DNA from: Brachynemurus nebulosus
Taxonomy: Eukaryota; Arthropoda; Insecta; Neuroptera; Myrmeleontidae
Direction: 5' to 3'
Assembly (NCBI GenBank): GCA_035578155.1
Contig: JAPWDM010000014.1
Span: forward strand, 6,374,001 to 6,438,000
Length of the DNA: 64,000 nucleotides
In this document: in pieces, positions 21,607-34,176 of the stretch
Layout: every line of letters starts with the position of its first letter
How positions within the stretch are numbered: the first letter of the stretch is position 1
Program-made: the position numbers and the translations under genes
Notes under the pieces: generated by a model
Told to the model about the DNA's origin: nothing
The model's database searches: none
What the model saw: the letters and a program-made list of their open reading frames with translations, nothing else

Positions 21607-23828
21607 CAGTGGCGGCTCGTGAGCTTTAAGATTGGGTATGCGCTTTCAGAAAAGATAAACCACACTTAGTGTTTTATACTTTTAATTTCAAATGTTACTT
21701 AGTGTGTAAAGAAGTACTAAAGAGAAAGCGGAATGATATTTTCGAATTTTTACTAAATATCGTAAAGTCTAATACTAACAAATACTCTTTTACTAAAAAA
21801 TATCGTAAAGTATTGTACGTAAATAATTCCTACTCTATCAGGAGTGGCCAACCCGCGGGCCGTGAGATTCATCACACTTATACAAAATATATTTATTTTA
21901 TAAAGACCATGGTAGTGAAAACCAATGTATCAAAAAAAAAAAAATAAATAAAAAGTAATATATTATGGGAACATATAATTTTATATGCAGCCCGTGGAGT
22001 TATGATGTGCTTCCAAAGTGGCCCGCAAGATCATTTGGGTTGGCCACCCCTGCTCTAAATTTACACTTTTCTGCGAAAATACATTGAACACAAAGATGGA
22101 TAAAAAGGACTAACTGCATGTAGAAATTTAAAAAAAAAATTAATAAACGAATAATTAAGAAATAAAAAAAAAAATTAATTTTACTCAGCACGTTAGATTT
22201 TAACTGTAATATTTCAGGAAAGCTTTGTTCAATATAAATTAACTTAAACTGCTTTCATCTTTCATCTTTCATCGTATTCTTAGAATGTTCCTAGAAAACG
22301 AATGTGAGTTTTCTAAATGACCATTATCAAACAAGTAAGGTAAATGCAGTAAACTAAATGAAAGTTTAATTTTTCATCATATCAAAATAGTAAATTTACA
22401 AATAGTATGTAAATTCCTGAATTTGATAATTCTGAGAATTCGTCAGGTCAACGAAATACAAGATCTTGCATAGCCAAAAAATATACAGCATCAGTTAAGC
22501 GTTTCATGAGACCCTTAGTGATTTTTTGTTATGCTTTGAAGAAATAAATATTTTCTTTACTGCATCAATTATTACAAAACCAAATACATTCAATCAAATA
22601 CATGCTTGCATATGAGCGTGACTCCATTCATGTTTTTTGGCAACATTGGGAAAATTTTCGCACCTAGCAGTTGCCCATACAATTTTGTTCACAGAGAATA
22701 GACAAGAGAAAAGCTTTTTTGATATCAAACAACAATTTAACCTAGAATATTCAAAAAAAAACTATTAAAACTGATGTACAAATGCTTTTTCTGAATTATC
22801 AACCCTTAAAATAAGGATAAATTAGCAATGATCTATCACTCGAAAAAATCATATTTTTTCACTTAATATTACACGAGAGATTTGTATTTGTTGTAATAAA
22901 TTTATGTTTATATAATATAAAAAATATTTATTGTCAAAAATATTTCTGCTTCGCTGTCGTATTTTTGCTAGTTGACAATTCTTCGAGTTAAATTACTTTA
23001 GGTAACAAATTAAAATTGTAGAAAACACAAATTTATTTAAAAAAATATAAAATATCGGTTCTAACTTTTTTTTTCACAGCAAAAGTAAAAAACCGATAAT
23101 ATTTTTATGGGATTAAATATGCATAAGTTAAATTATCTTCAATATACCTACTCAAAAAAATTATTTTCCTCAATATTCCTTTAAAAAAATGTTTTTTAAT
23201 ACTTTATTGTAGTATGTCATTTTAAAAAAAGACAGTTAATAATAAAATAACAATCAAACCGCAACGGAACAGCAACGATAAATTTACAAGAGGTATACAA
23301 GAAGCATGCTAAATACCCTAAAACGTGATATGACTAGAACACAAATTAAGTTTTGATTAGTTCGGCTGTAATCGTATGTACGGTAGTCACCGAAAAAATC
23401 GCCTACTATGTGAAAGTACCAACAGGGTTTATAAACAACTAATACAGCTACATAATATATACAAACATATACAGGTTCAGTACACACGGATATGCTCTGC
23501 TCAGAGAGCCTACCATGGTAGGTATCGTAGGTATGGTAACTGTGCAGTGTGCATGTAGAATAATATTGTTGTATGTATAGCTGGATAAAGTGGCTATAGA
23601 TATGCTATAGTAGTATAGTATATATCGTGTATATAATGGGTATATGTACGTTCTACGGACAATATTACAATATTTATGCATTTTATAATTATGTATATTC
23701 TAATATGCAATATATGTAATAATGTGCAAGTAAACAATGTTACGTTCTTGTTATGAATTTATTTCAGTTTTTTAGAAATAGCTGGGGTAGGCGGCGCCTA
23801 CCCCGCATACCTGGAATAACCGCCACTG
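21607..23828. mobile_element. hAT element, 2.2 kb, no intact transposase
   Basis: Termini CAGTGGCGG and CCGCCACTG are inverse. The 8-bp duplication TTGCACAC flanks both ends (21599-21606 and 23829-23836). The interior is AT-rich with only short frames and holds a smaller CAGGAGTGGCC-ended element (21839-22052). By length it could be a decayed autonomous copy, but no hAT transposase motif was recognised. Confidence 0.88.
21839..22052. mobile_element. hAT-like element nested in the 2.2-kb hAT
   Basis: Ends CAGGAGTGGCCAACCCGCGGG and GGGTTGGCCACCCCTG form about 15-bp inverted repeats. They resemble the ends of the large element at 34177-36420 (CAGGGGTGGCCA / TGGCCACCCCTG), so that element's transposase could have moved it. 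Flanks are TACTCTAT and CTCTAAAT, so no clear duplication remains. Confidence 0.7.
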
Positions 23829-24091
23829 TTGCACACACAAATTGACAATAAAACACGCAAAATTTAATCAAAACACGCAAAGCCGCCTCTTTATTTTTTC
23901 ATATAAAATATATTTCATAATTATTTCTATAGAAACCACCAACAAAGTAATTTAAACGATAATTAATTCAAAAAAAAAAAGACGAACACTTGAAAATATT
24001 ATTTTATAAAGTAATAAAAATGTCAAAAATAGTGATAATAATAGAAAAAAGTATCTGAAATTCGTAATAAAAAATAGTTTGTGTAACTCGT

Positions 24092-24161
24092 GCGGGATCG
24101 TCGATTGCCCACTACGATCGTGCGCTCAACTTTGCTCTCGTGGGCAATCGACAATTTCCCG
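24092..24161. repeat. GC-rich imperfect hairpin, family A copy 1
   Basis: The left arm CGGGATCGTCGATTGCCCAC and right arm GTGGGCAATCGACAATTTCC pair around a ~28-nt loop. A closely related hairpin lies at 56816-56888. It may be the end of an otherwise unrecognised element. Confidence 0.6.
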
Positions 24162-24165
24162 GCCT

Positions 24166-24557
24166 CAGTGGCATACCAAGCGGGGTGCAAGGGGTACTAT
24201 CATGACCCGGGCGCCAAATGCTAATATGATGAGCGTCAAAAACTAATAGGAGGGACGCTATTACTTTAAATTTTTTTGTTGTATTTGTCATTAGAATTTC
24301 GTTACGTGAAAGTGTAGGAAAATTACGAAATTACTTCCAGGTTATGACTTCAAACATATAGACACACAAACAAATCAGCAGAAAAAAGGTCGTTAAGGCA
24401 ACTTTTAGGAAAAAATTTAATATACTACGAGAAAATATTTTTTTTGAAATTTTAAATACACCGTTCCACTACCCAAAATTTTTAAAATTTTAAAAGTTAA
24501 GGGGGGCACAAATAAAGTGTCACGCGCCGGGCGCCAGTTATGTTCGCTACGCCCCTG
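24166..24557. mobile_element. hAT-like element, 392 bp
   Basis: The left end is CAGTGGCATACC. The right end GTTCGCTACGCCCCTG is its loose inverse (CAGGGGCGTAGC). GC-rich GGGCGCC blocks lie just inside both ends. The flanks CCGGCCT and CCAGCCT match at 6 of 7 bases, an imperfect duplication. Confidence 0.6.
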
Positions 24558-24653
24558 CCAGCCTTTATTGCACAATATACTATTACAGTAAGTTACTGAT
24601 ATCACCATAGTTTAGATTTATGGCTAATACGAATTTAATACTTAGATAAAATT

Positions 24654-25623
24654 GAGGAGCTGGGTGGAAAAAGGGCGTAAGTACAGAAATACCGTTTTGA
24701 GAAAAGATAATTTCAAAGTTTGGGTGCCTAGTATGAAGGTGAAAACTGAAAAACTGGTAATTGTCATGTTATACAATTGGTAGCACTAATAATAAACTAT
24801 GCATTAAGATTAAAGAAACAGTAAATATCGGTTGTTATTGAATAATTTTTTGAATTTTTCCGAAGTATGACTTATGCCCTTTTTGCAGATAAAATTTTGA
24901 TTGAACAAAAACATAAGTTCTGTTTCCTTTTTCTGAAATTCTAATTAGACTTTGTCAGCACATTTATTAAATTCTAAACCAAAACATTTGATTCATGTTA
25001 ATTTCATAAATATTTATATAGATACTTGTACAGTGTCCGCCTGAAAGTTGGTTATATGTGGAAAACTATTTTATATCAAATTTTTCAGAAAATTTTATTC
25101 TTGATAAAAGTTAGTACTTGGTCCTAGGCTAAAAAAGCACCCACAGAAATTTGGACATATCTGATTGTATCGAGGATGGGCTCAAAAATGTAAATATAGC
25201 TTAAGAGTAAAGTACTATAATTAATGAAAATATAAGAAAATATAATTTGAAAAAGTTGTTTAGAAGTGAATGTTAATTCAAAATACAAAATCACAGCTAA
25301 CTGCCCCAAAAAATAAATTTAGATTCTTGCTTTTTTTCCTGTATCATACTGTACATCATAGGACCAGAAATATCTTTTAAAGGCTATTATGTGTCATGTA
25401 CTGTAAAAATTCATTCTTAGTTGTAAGTTACTAATTATATATTTAATTTTTTGCAAATATGGCTTATACGCTTCATATTATTATCGTAGTGTAGGGGCAT
25501 TAATTGATTCCTGGCCATTGTAAAAATTTGTTTACTATAAGTAGACACTCTAAAGAGTTAGAAAATCAATTCTAAGGAAAAAGGGCGTAAAGCGACTTAC
25601 GCCCTCTTTCCACCCAGCTCCTC
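24654..25623. mobile_element. 970-bp TIR element with AATT flanks
   Basis: The left end GAGGAGCTGGGTGGAAAAAG, GGCGTAAGT and the right end ACTTACGCC, CTTTCCACCCAGCTCCTC are nearly perfect inverse repeats of about 29 bp. AATT borders both ends (24650-24653, 25624-25627). Extra GGGCGTAA-type motifs occur inside (about 24865 and 25580). No intact ORF is present. A 4-bp ANNT duplication would fit Sola1, but AATT is palindromic and could simply belong to the TIR. Confidence 0.75.
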
Positions 25624-25627
25624 AATT

Positions 25628-27206
25628 ATTGAAGACGTAAATCGGTCTTGCCTAATGTTAGACTCCAATAAATATTTTATTGTGTTCAATCTTGACAAAG
25701 ATCTTGCAATGCTAATAGTATACAATTAGTAAGGTTAATGTTCTAAACTTCCATAATGTTTATAATAAGAAAATTTGGATACAATTTAAATAAATTACAT
25801 ATTTATAAATAAATATAATACATATTTGTAAATTTTAACTTCAGAAACTTCAAACTTGATAGATCAGGAGGCAATCATTTCCGAACCAAAAATTACAAAA
25901 ATAAAATTTTTTTAGAATCCTTTGAGATAGCTCTTTAAAATGATATACCTCACGCGATATGATACCTCCAAGCTATAGAATCCTAAAAAAATAATCGCTA
26001 TGTCATATCTTTTACCTGTAATAATTCTCTTCACTGTCCTTATGGTTTAATATTACGGTTATAATATATAAAAGGCATTCAATTTTAGTACTAATCTAGT
26101 AACATCGTTCTTCAGCGCTCTCAAAGCGTGTGTCGAAAAATTTTCCAATTGTCCTAAACAAAATAACTTACTAATATTATTCTACTTCTTCGTCGGAAAA
26201 TGAGAGCTATATGAGAGCAAAAAGACTAGGAAATTTTAAAATAAATTGCAACAATTTTGTTAACAAGATTAACATTTTAAATAAAGTTGCTATTTATTGC
26301 AGATAAATATTACTAGAATTAAAATTTTCAGTCTGTTTGCAGCAATTGATTTGAAAATGTTTTTCCAGTTTCTATTTTTATTTCATTTATTTATTTTTTT
26401 AATTTTCTATTCAATTAACTTTTTTCTTTTTCACATCTCACTGATCAATTTCCACCTTATCTTTATTTTTCTTTATCTGTGTCGTTTCGTATAATTTAAT
26501 ATAATTTAAAAATTTTTGTATTTATATCATTCATGTGACAATTACGTAATAATCTTCTTTTCATTAAAAAATAAAACTTACAAAAGTTATTTTTTCGTTG
26601 AAGATTATTAAATTTTTACACATTGTCAAACTTGAAAACGAATATCAGTAAATTTTTCTATTAAGAAATAGTTTCTTCTTTTTGATATAAACTATTTGTA
26701 TCTAAGCATCTTGTATGATAACATTCCTATTTATATTTTTCAAAAATTATCTCTGTATTTTAAAAAGTTGTAACTGGTTTCCAGTTTCTGTTGACCTCGT
26801 TTTATTTAGTCAATTGACATAGTTTTGACATAGTTGCATTCCATTGAATATCAGACAATTGTAAATAAAAGTAGTTTCAAAAAATGGGTGTTTTACTTGT
26901 TTTATGCTTTTATTTTTTATTTAGTTTAATTTAGTTTTATAACATATTTGGTAATAAATATCACAAAAATTAATATACCCCGTTTCAAATACAATTGAGC
27001 ATGACTCATCGTTAAAAAATTGAAAAATTCTTATATTCGAAACAAATCAATCTTCTATTCTTTTCTAAAACATACTGAAAATTTGAAAGACATAAAGCTA
27101 AGAAAACGGGATTCCTTAAATTCGTAAGTGATTAATCATGCTTAAATTTAAGTGAAATAGATTATAACTATATTAAAGGGGCAATCATATACGCTCTGTA
27201 TAATTA
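25628..27206. other. AT-rich stretch without recognisable gene
   Basis: A short pyrimidine-rich open frame at 26297-26494 is compositional. I see nothing else supportable. Confidence 0.5.
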
Positions 27207-27376
27207 TACAGGGTGTAAAACAAATAACTCTCGTCCTTTTGTGGGGTGACTCATAGCCCCCTGTAGACACTAAAACCGCAGGAATTTTTTCGGAATTAAC
27301 AGTCGCGTCACCCCTCAAAAGGATAAGAGTTATTTATTTCACACACATTATATCACACACACACACACACACACAC

Positions 27377-27435
<59 letters not shown>

Positions 27436-27571
27436 GTAAGGGAAATAACTCTTATCATTTTGAGGGGTGACGAGACTGTTAATTCCGAAAAAATTCCTGC
27501 GGTTTTAGTGTCTACAGGGTGTTATGAGTCACCCCACAAAAGGACGAGAGTTATTTGTTTTACACCCTGTA
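27207..27571. mobile_element. TACAGGGTGT-ended palindrome with microsatellite centre
   Basis: Arms of about 145 bp start TACAGGGTGTAAAACAAATA and end with the inverse. They share GTGGGGTGACTCAT, CTGTAGACACTAAAACCGC and GAATTTTTTCGGAATTAAC. The centre (about 27354-27431) is (AC)n followed by (AT)n. The ends share TACAGGGTGT with the element at 8443-9159. Confidence 0.8.
27354..27431. repeat. (AC)n(AT)n microsatellite
   Basis: A simple dinucleotide repeat lies exactly at the centre of the palindrome above. Confidence 0.95.
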
Positions 27572-30212
27572 TAAGATTAGAAAAAAAAGTTAGAAATTTT
27601 TAATTATTTTTAAATATCATCGAAAAATACATCAATTTTACGTGTAAAGGTACAAGCAAATCTATAAGACATTACTTTGTATATTATGTATGGTTTTGCT
27701 TTACCTTTCTCCTTTCGTCACTCACCTGACGAAATCAGGTTCTATTAGTCACATCTGTACATTACACTTTAACATTCAAAGATGTAAACTTTCCAAAATC
27801 AGTTTTCTAATTATAATATAGGTACATACATAATTATAATATGTACATATGATCGTTATTCAAGTGTTATTTGAGAAAATAACAGTTGAATAATAATTAA
27901 CATTATCGCATCAGCTTGTAGAGGTTTAGATATGCTTGAAATCAATATGTGGTTTGTCTGCAACAGAGCCAGATTATAATTATCAGTGGGTGCCTTACGT
28001 TTCTCTTGAAATATTAGTCTCCAAATAGTATTAATGTACTATTCAATGAGCATGACGTGTTGCTGTTTACACAAAATATGTGGAAGTTGTTCAAATATTT
28101 CTAAATATGAAGTTTAATTAAGAAATTAACTGACAGGTGATAATAATGAAAGTAAAGTGACGTTATTTTTAACTAATTTTTAGTGAATAGAAATATTAAT
28201 TTAATTGTAGGAATGCTCTTAGTACATAAAATGCTTATTTTCATTACTAACAGAGAAAAAATTCATTAAAAATTATACATACCAAGTTAGTTACATACCA
28301 AGCTTAAGTTACCACGTTAGTATACATACCAAGCTTAAGTTGACTAAGTTTAAATAATGCAAAATATGACATCAAAAATGCAATATGAATAAATTCAATA
28401 ATTTTCACTACAAAATAAGTAGATATTAGAATATTTCACTTTTTTGAATAGCTAAAGGTATTAGATTAGACATTTTTTCAAGCTGAGACAAGTACGCTTG
28501 ATAACACACGACGGCCTTTTTATAAATTAAATTTTTTTCTACAACACCAACGCCATAAACTAGAATCATAAACTACTTTTATTAAAACGAAATAATTTAC
28601 CAAGATGATATTACTCAACACCGAAATCTTCTATTTTGTTAACATTATTTATAATACCTACATCACATATATGTACACCTCGTTTATCTTCCCACGCAAA
28701 GGTAGACAGACATTATATCTTACCACAAAGCCCAAAACGTGAAGACATCTTCATCTTTTCAATGGCCCATTTTGTGCTACGTCTCAGGAATATTAACTAA
28801 AAAAAAAGCATATACTATATTAAATTACTTAAACACAAAGTATGTTATTATTTGACGAAAATTTTGTTTTTGTTTGTTCGTTCGTTTTCCTTTTTTTTTT
28901 ATCTGTTACGTGACATCACGAATCTATTTGTTGTCTTGTGTGTCTAGTGTCTTCTTCACCGTGGCGCTTTCAGTGTCGGTATGTATGTTTTCTGTTTGTT
29001 ATCAAATGCGGTAACAAAAACATATATTTTTATATATGAATAATGTTGAGTTTAAATTGGGCAAATGACATAGAGAGAAAATGGGTTCGTTATCATCAAC
29101 GAACTCTAATTTTCAGTACCCGAATATATTTCTGTTTTTATCCAAACGTATTTGGGCCCCACGTTGGGCGCCAATCTACAAATAGTGTAAGTGTTGCATT
29201 ATTCCCAAACCTAATCTCACTTATGGGAAAGAGTATACGAATTTAAGTGAGACAGAGCGATGAAAGATTACGTATGTCGTTCGTTATAGTTAGCAATATC
29301 TCATTGCTCTGTATCCCTATGCCTTAATCTGTGTATTCAATTAATTAATCATAATTCATTTGTTAATTTAATAATTTCCTGATAATTTTGTTTGTTGTCT
29401 ACGTGGTTCACATGTTTTATTTTTACGAAAAAGCAGTTGTTGGTCTTAAAGTTTACTCTGATAGGAAGATTTGAATTTAAAAAGTTTCGTACAATTGTTA
29501 AAAATAGCAATACTTTTCCAAGAAAACGTGTTATTTTGGCGTCCTTTGAAATAGCATAAAAGCAATGGTAGATTATTCCTCGTAGTCAGTTTCATTTAAC
29601 TTTATATCTTAGATTTTGAGCTTAAATTTCTCTCTGTACACCATCTCAACCCAAGGTGGATCTCTATTTAATTTCGTAACAAAAAATAAAATAAACAGAT
29701 ATAAAAAATATTTCAAATATGTAAACAGTTTAGTTAAAAAATGTGATCGGGCAAACAGATGGTTAATTACTGAATAAATAAATATGATAATTAAGCGCGT
29801 TAATTTTTGAAAGGCATAGTTATTCTCCTCAAAGTACACCTTCTCTATTTGCGACAAAAAAAGGAAGAAAACAAAAAAAGGATACGATGTAACAAGAAGA
29901 CAAGGATAAATATGGCGCAGCAAGAAAACAAAATATCATTTTTGACAAACAAACTTATTTGCATATTATTGTATACTTAAGAAATTTTATATTATGAATA
30001 ATATCTATGGAATTGTATCTACAACACGAGTAACAAAAGCGAGGAATATCTTCTATTTTATGTATCTCTTCTGTATACTTTAAATTTATTATTTAACAAT
30101 TTTTTTTCATGGAATAAATTACGGTTTATTTTAATCAATTTAGTTTAGTATTTTTTGTAAAAATAGAAAATTTTAAAAATAAAATAATTTTTCGTCTCTT
30201 TGTTTTGAATAT
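27572..30212. other. AT-rich stretch without recognisable gene
   Basis: No gene was recognised. A short direct repeat (CATACCAAGCTTAAGTT) occurs at about 28297 and 28325. The stretch near 28925-28990 is less AT-rich and ends in a GTATGT, but no exon can be supported. Confidence 0.45.
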
Positions 30213-30301
30213 GTTTTTTTTTTTGTCTTTTATTATTTACAAGATCAACTTAAAAGTTATACATTGTAGTGATGAATGAAACATGTTATCAATAAAAATA
30301 T

Positions 30302-31609
30302 ATGGTTTCAAACGCAAGCAAAATTATTAAGAAAAAAGTACATAAAAATATTAATATTATGTTTGCGCCAAAAAGTGCTGAAGAAATAATCACAATTAGT
30401 GATACGAATAAATCAAATGTAACACCTACAGTTCAATCAAATACAACACCTTGTTCAGATGAATCGGATAAAACATCCAGTGCAGAGAAATCACAACCGA
30501 GTTCACAAAATAACTTTCAATATAATGTGCCCACAAAAAATCGGTATTATGTACTTTCCGATGATGAGGCTGAAATGGGTACAAACGAAACTGAAAATCA
30601 ACAACCCAAAATACCACCGATATTTTTACATGAAGTTAACAATTATCAAGCTATCTATCACGATTTAGTTCGATTGACCAAGTCTCCATTCTCAACAAAT
30701 CAAAAATCTAATCTAATGGTTAAAGTTAATTTAACATCAGCATCGGACTTTCGAACTGTCACCAAATATTATGACGAAAACAAAGTAAAATATCATACTT
30801 TCTGCCCACCAGATGAAAAAGTTTTTTCTGTAGTACTTCGGAATGTGCCATATTCTCTCACTGAATTAGACATCAAAGAAGAATTGTCCGAAAAATATCC
30901 TATTAAGAACGTAACCCGATTAAAAAATAAAAACAAAGATCCGACTCCCCTATGTGTTGTCGAACTGTATAAAATCGATAACTATAACGACATCTACAAC
31001 CTTCGCCACTTATACAGAGCAGAAATATCAGTAGAGCCGAGGAGAAAAAGCAACGAAATTCCGCAATGCACTAAGTGTCAAAGGTTTGGTCATACCAAAA
31101 ATTTTTGCAAATTGGATCCACGTTGCGTTAAGTGCACTGAAAAGCACCACTATTCGGAATGCAAAAAATCAAAAACACAACCTCCGCAATGTGTTAATTG
31201 TGGTTTTAATCATCCGGCCAACTACAGGGGCTGTCCACACTACACAGAAATAAAAACGAAGTTAAACCCTAACAATCAGAGAAGACAGTTTCGTGCCACA
31301 ACAACACCACTACCACAGTTTTCAACGGAACAACAACCTAATCAACCCCGTTCTACACAAACTCGTACTTCTAATCATGAACAAACTCGACGCTCTTACG
31401 CATCTGTCCTAAGGAATACGTATAGCTCCTGTAATCAAAATCCACCCGCTAGTAATCACCAACAGCAAGACAATCCAGAAATGGTAAGTGACAATTTAAC
31501 ACATATGATTATCGAATTAATCAAGCCCTTCATACCTGCTATCAAATCATTTCTCGTAACGCTATTCTCATCTATTTTTAATAATGGAGTCCACGAAAGT
31601 AATAAATAA
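30302..31609 (+). CDS. Jockey-type LINE ORF1 (gag-like nucleic-acid-binding protein)
   Basis: An intact 435-codon frame. ORF1 proteins of this type bind the element RNA in the cytoplasm. A low-complexity Ser/Thr/Asn/Gln-rich N-terminus (to about residue 105) precedes a PRE_C2HC-type region (about 140-245, with VFSVVLRNVPYSLTELDIKE and DIYNLRHLYRAEISVEPRR). Three zinc knuckles follow: CTKCQRFGHTKNFC (256-269), CVKCTEKHHYSEC (about 275-287) and CVNCGFNHPANYRGC (297-311). The tail is Gln/Asn/Thr-rich. M20 (30359) could be an alternative start. It overlaps ORF2 by 26 nt, as in many Jockey elements. ORF1 is intact while ORF2 is broken. Any activity is inferred. Confidence 0.85.
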   Translation: MVSNASKIIKKKVHKNINIMFAPKSAEEIITISDTNKSNVTPTVQSNTTPCSDESDKTSSAEKSQPSSQNNFQYNVPTKNRYYVLSDDEAEMGTNETENQQPKIPPIFLHEVNNYQAIYHDLVRLTKSPFSTNQKSNLMVKVNLTSASDFRTVTKYYDENKVKYHTFCPPDEKVFSVVLRNVPYSLTELDIKEELSEKYPIKNVTRLKNKNKDPTPLCVVELYKIDNYNDIYNLRHLYRAEISVEPRRKSNEIPQCTKCQRFGHTKNFCKLDPRCVKCTEKHHYSECKKSKTQPPQCVNCGFNHPANYRGCPHYTEIKTKLNPNNQRRQFRATTTPLPQFSTEQQPNQPRSTQTRTSNHEQTRRSYASVLRNTYSSCNQNPPASNHQQQDNPEMVSDNLTHMIIELIKPFIPAIKSFLVTLFSSIFNNGVHESNK

Positions 31610-34108
31610 CACCAAAATACTAAACTGGAACATAGATGGTGTTCGAGATAAAAGAGCGATACTCACACATCTTCTCTCTGTGCATAACATTGATATAGCA
31701 GCTATCTCAGAAAGTCATTTAGCTCCTAATGAAGTCATAAAAATACCTGGTTATAACATTTACAGAACCGATCGATCTTCTCCTGTAGCATCGGGAGGAG
31801 TAATGTTGCTAGTAAAACGAAGAATTGCCAGTCATGAAATAAAATTACCTCCATTGCAAAATGTAGAGGCTGTTGCCATTGAAATTAGCTCAATTAATAA
31901 TGGCAAACTTCGAATTATCTCAGCATACAAACGTCCAAATCTCCGCATAATAGAACAGGATATCCATAAAATATTTGATAGTAACGACCCAACATTATTG
32001 CTTGGTGACATAAATTGTAAAAACACTATCTGGGGTTGCTTTAAAAATAATCCTAATGGAATCAAATTAGAATCAATACTAAATAAATACAGTATTATCT
32101 TACAAACTCCTTCCGATCCCACTCATTACCCATACAATCAAAATCATCAACCTGACATATTAGATATCGTCCTACATAAAAACTTTTCCTTACCAATATA
32201 TCAAGAAGTAATTCCCGACTTAATTTCTGATCATCTTCCTGTAATAGTATCATTCAACGAAACCATTCAAAATAAGTTTCCCACAAAAACATTTCTTTAC
32301 GGAAAAATAAACTGGGAAAAATTTAGTCAGAAGCTTGAAACCACAGTTCAGTTGAACAGAAATCTTCACTCCAAAGATAATATTGATACAGCAGTTGAAA
32401 ATCTTATTAAAGGAATAATTTTGGCCGCAAAAAATTCCTCAACACCAAATTCTAATTTGAATGTCGTCCAACATAAAGAATTATTGCCCCGTTATATCGT
32501 CAATTTAATCAAAGAAAAAACAAATTACGTAGAATTTGGCAAAAAACAAAAAGCGTAAATAGTAAGAAAGAACTCAATAATCTAACACACCAACTAAATA
32601 AATTACTAGATGAATACCGATACTCACAATATCAGCAATACCTCGCAGATCTAGATCCTCGCGATCCTAATATATGGAAAAGCACACGCCGAATTCTACG
32701 TATACCGACAAATATTCCGCCTTTAACGATCGGTACACTAACCTACAATAGCGATAAAGAAAAATGAATTTACCACTCCTAGCGAAGTTGTAACAACACT
32801 ACAATACTTTCAAAACAAAAAATCCCCTGGTCATGACGGCATCTCAAATGTAATATTAAAACATCTAAATCGGCCCATAATTGCTTTTCTAACTTCAATC
32901 TTTAATAGATGTTTGACCATAGGATATTTTCCAGATACTTGGAAAATTGCTCACATTTTCTTAATTCACAAACCCCAGAAAGAAAAGAACAAACCAGAAA
33001 GTTATCGACCAATAAGTTTGTTGCCAACAATGTCCAAATTATTCGAAAAAATTATTAAAAAACGGCTGGACAGACATTTCGAAGAAAATAATATCATCCC
33101 GCATTTTCAGTTCGGTTTTAAAACTAATCACTCGACTAACCATCAACTTCTAAGGCTTGTAAACATAATCGAACGTGGTTATGAAGAAAAAAAATTTACC
33201 GTTGTAACCTTTCTCGACATTCAAAATGCTTTCGACCGAGTCTGGCACACGGGACTAGTAAACAAACTGAAAAATATCAAAATACCACCATACTTACTTG
33301 ATATAATCAAATCCTTTTTAAGCAATCGAAAATTTACTGTAAGTATGAATGGAACTTTATCAAGTCTTAGAGATATAAAAGCTGGCATAGCTCAAGGATC
33401 GATACTAGGTCCCACGCTCTTTAACATTTACATGTACGATATACCCAAAATGTTAAAGTCGAGACTGCTATAGCACAAAACCAATTCATGCTTAATGAGC
33501 TTAACAACTGGTTCAATAAATGGAAGTTAAACGTCAATCCTAACAAATGTGAAGCCAAAATTTTCACATTAAGAAAGTATCCTCGCACAGAAAATTTAAC
33601 GCTGGCCAATGAAACAATAAAATGGAACTTAAATTCAGTTAAATATTTGGGAGTACATCTAGATACAAAACTAAGATGGAATGATCATATAAACACGAAA
33701 CTTCAACAAGCTAATCAACGTTTAATGGCACTGTATCCACTCATTAACAGAAAAACATCTTTAAAACCGAAATGCACAATCTTATTTTACAAATCGATAA
33801 TCCGACCAATTATTACATATGCCTGCCCGATTTGGAGAAATACTTCAGCGAAAAATAAAAAAAAGCTACAGACTTTTCAAAATAAAATCCTCCGCATAGC
33901 AGTCAACGCTCCATGGTATATAAGAAATACACAATTACATAAGGAATTCAATATTGAACCTATCGAACAATTCATTAGAAAACTCGCCGTTAACTTTATC
34001 GATAAATTGGAAGAATGTACAGGAGCTAAAGAATACCACCTTAATGAAGTCCCTACTCAACGTCTGAAACGGAAACTTCCACAGGACATTCGTGATATAA
34101 ACTCATGA
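31584..34108 (+). pseudogene. Jockey-type LINE ORF2 (EEP endonuclease and reverse transcriptase), disrupted
   Basis: The first 324 codons hold an APE-type endonuclease with the expected catalytic landmarks: NWN (residues 14-16), ESH (E43), LLGDIN (D142), ILDIVLH, and SDHLPV (about 215). A one-base shift at about 32545 moves the frame, which continues (KELNNLTHQLNKLL ... DPNIWKSTRRIL) to a stop at 32765. A segment is missing before EFTTPSEV. The RT then follows: KSPGHDGISN, SYRPISLLPTMSKLFEKI, motif A FLDIQNAFD, motif B AGIAQGSILGPTLFNIY. Near 33453-33456 the sequence jumps to AIAQNQFMLNELNNWFNKWK, so motif C (FADD) is lost. The thumb-side region (VKYLGVHLDTKLRW) runs to 34108. Without FADD it cannot polymerise. 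Confidence 0.9.
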
Positions 34109-34176
34109 CATTAAACTTCTTCTGTCATCAAAATTGCATCGACATTATCATACATGTAAAATTTTACGTACTATAC

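Noticed and set aside
28925..28992. Possible 5' exon ending in GTATGT
   Set aside because: A less AT-rich patch followed by a weak donor is too little. No ATG-led frame or core promoter was found.
29609..29923. 104-residue minus-strand ORF rich in Phe, Leu and Ile
   Set aside because: The hydrophobic composition follows from AT-rich sequence. No domain, codon signal or neighbouring exon was seen.
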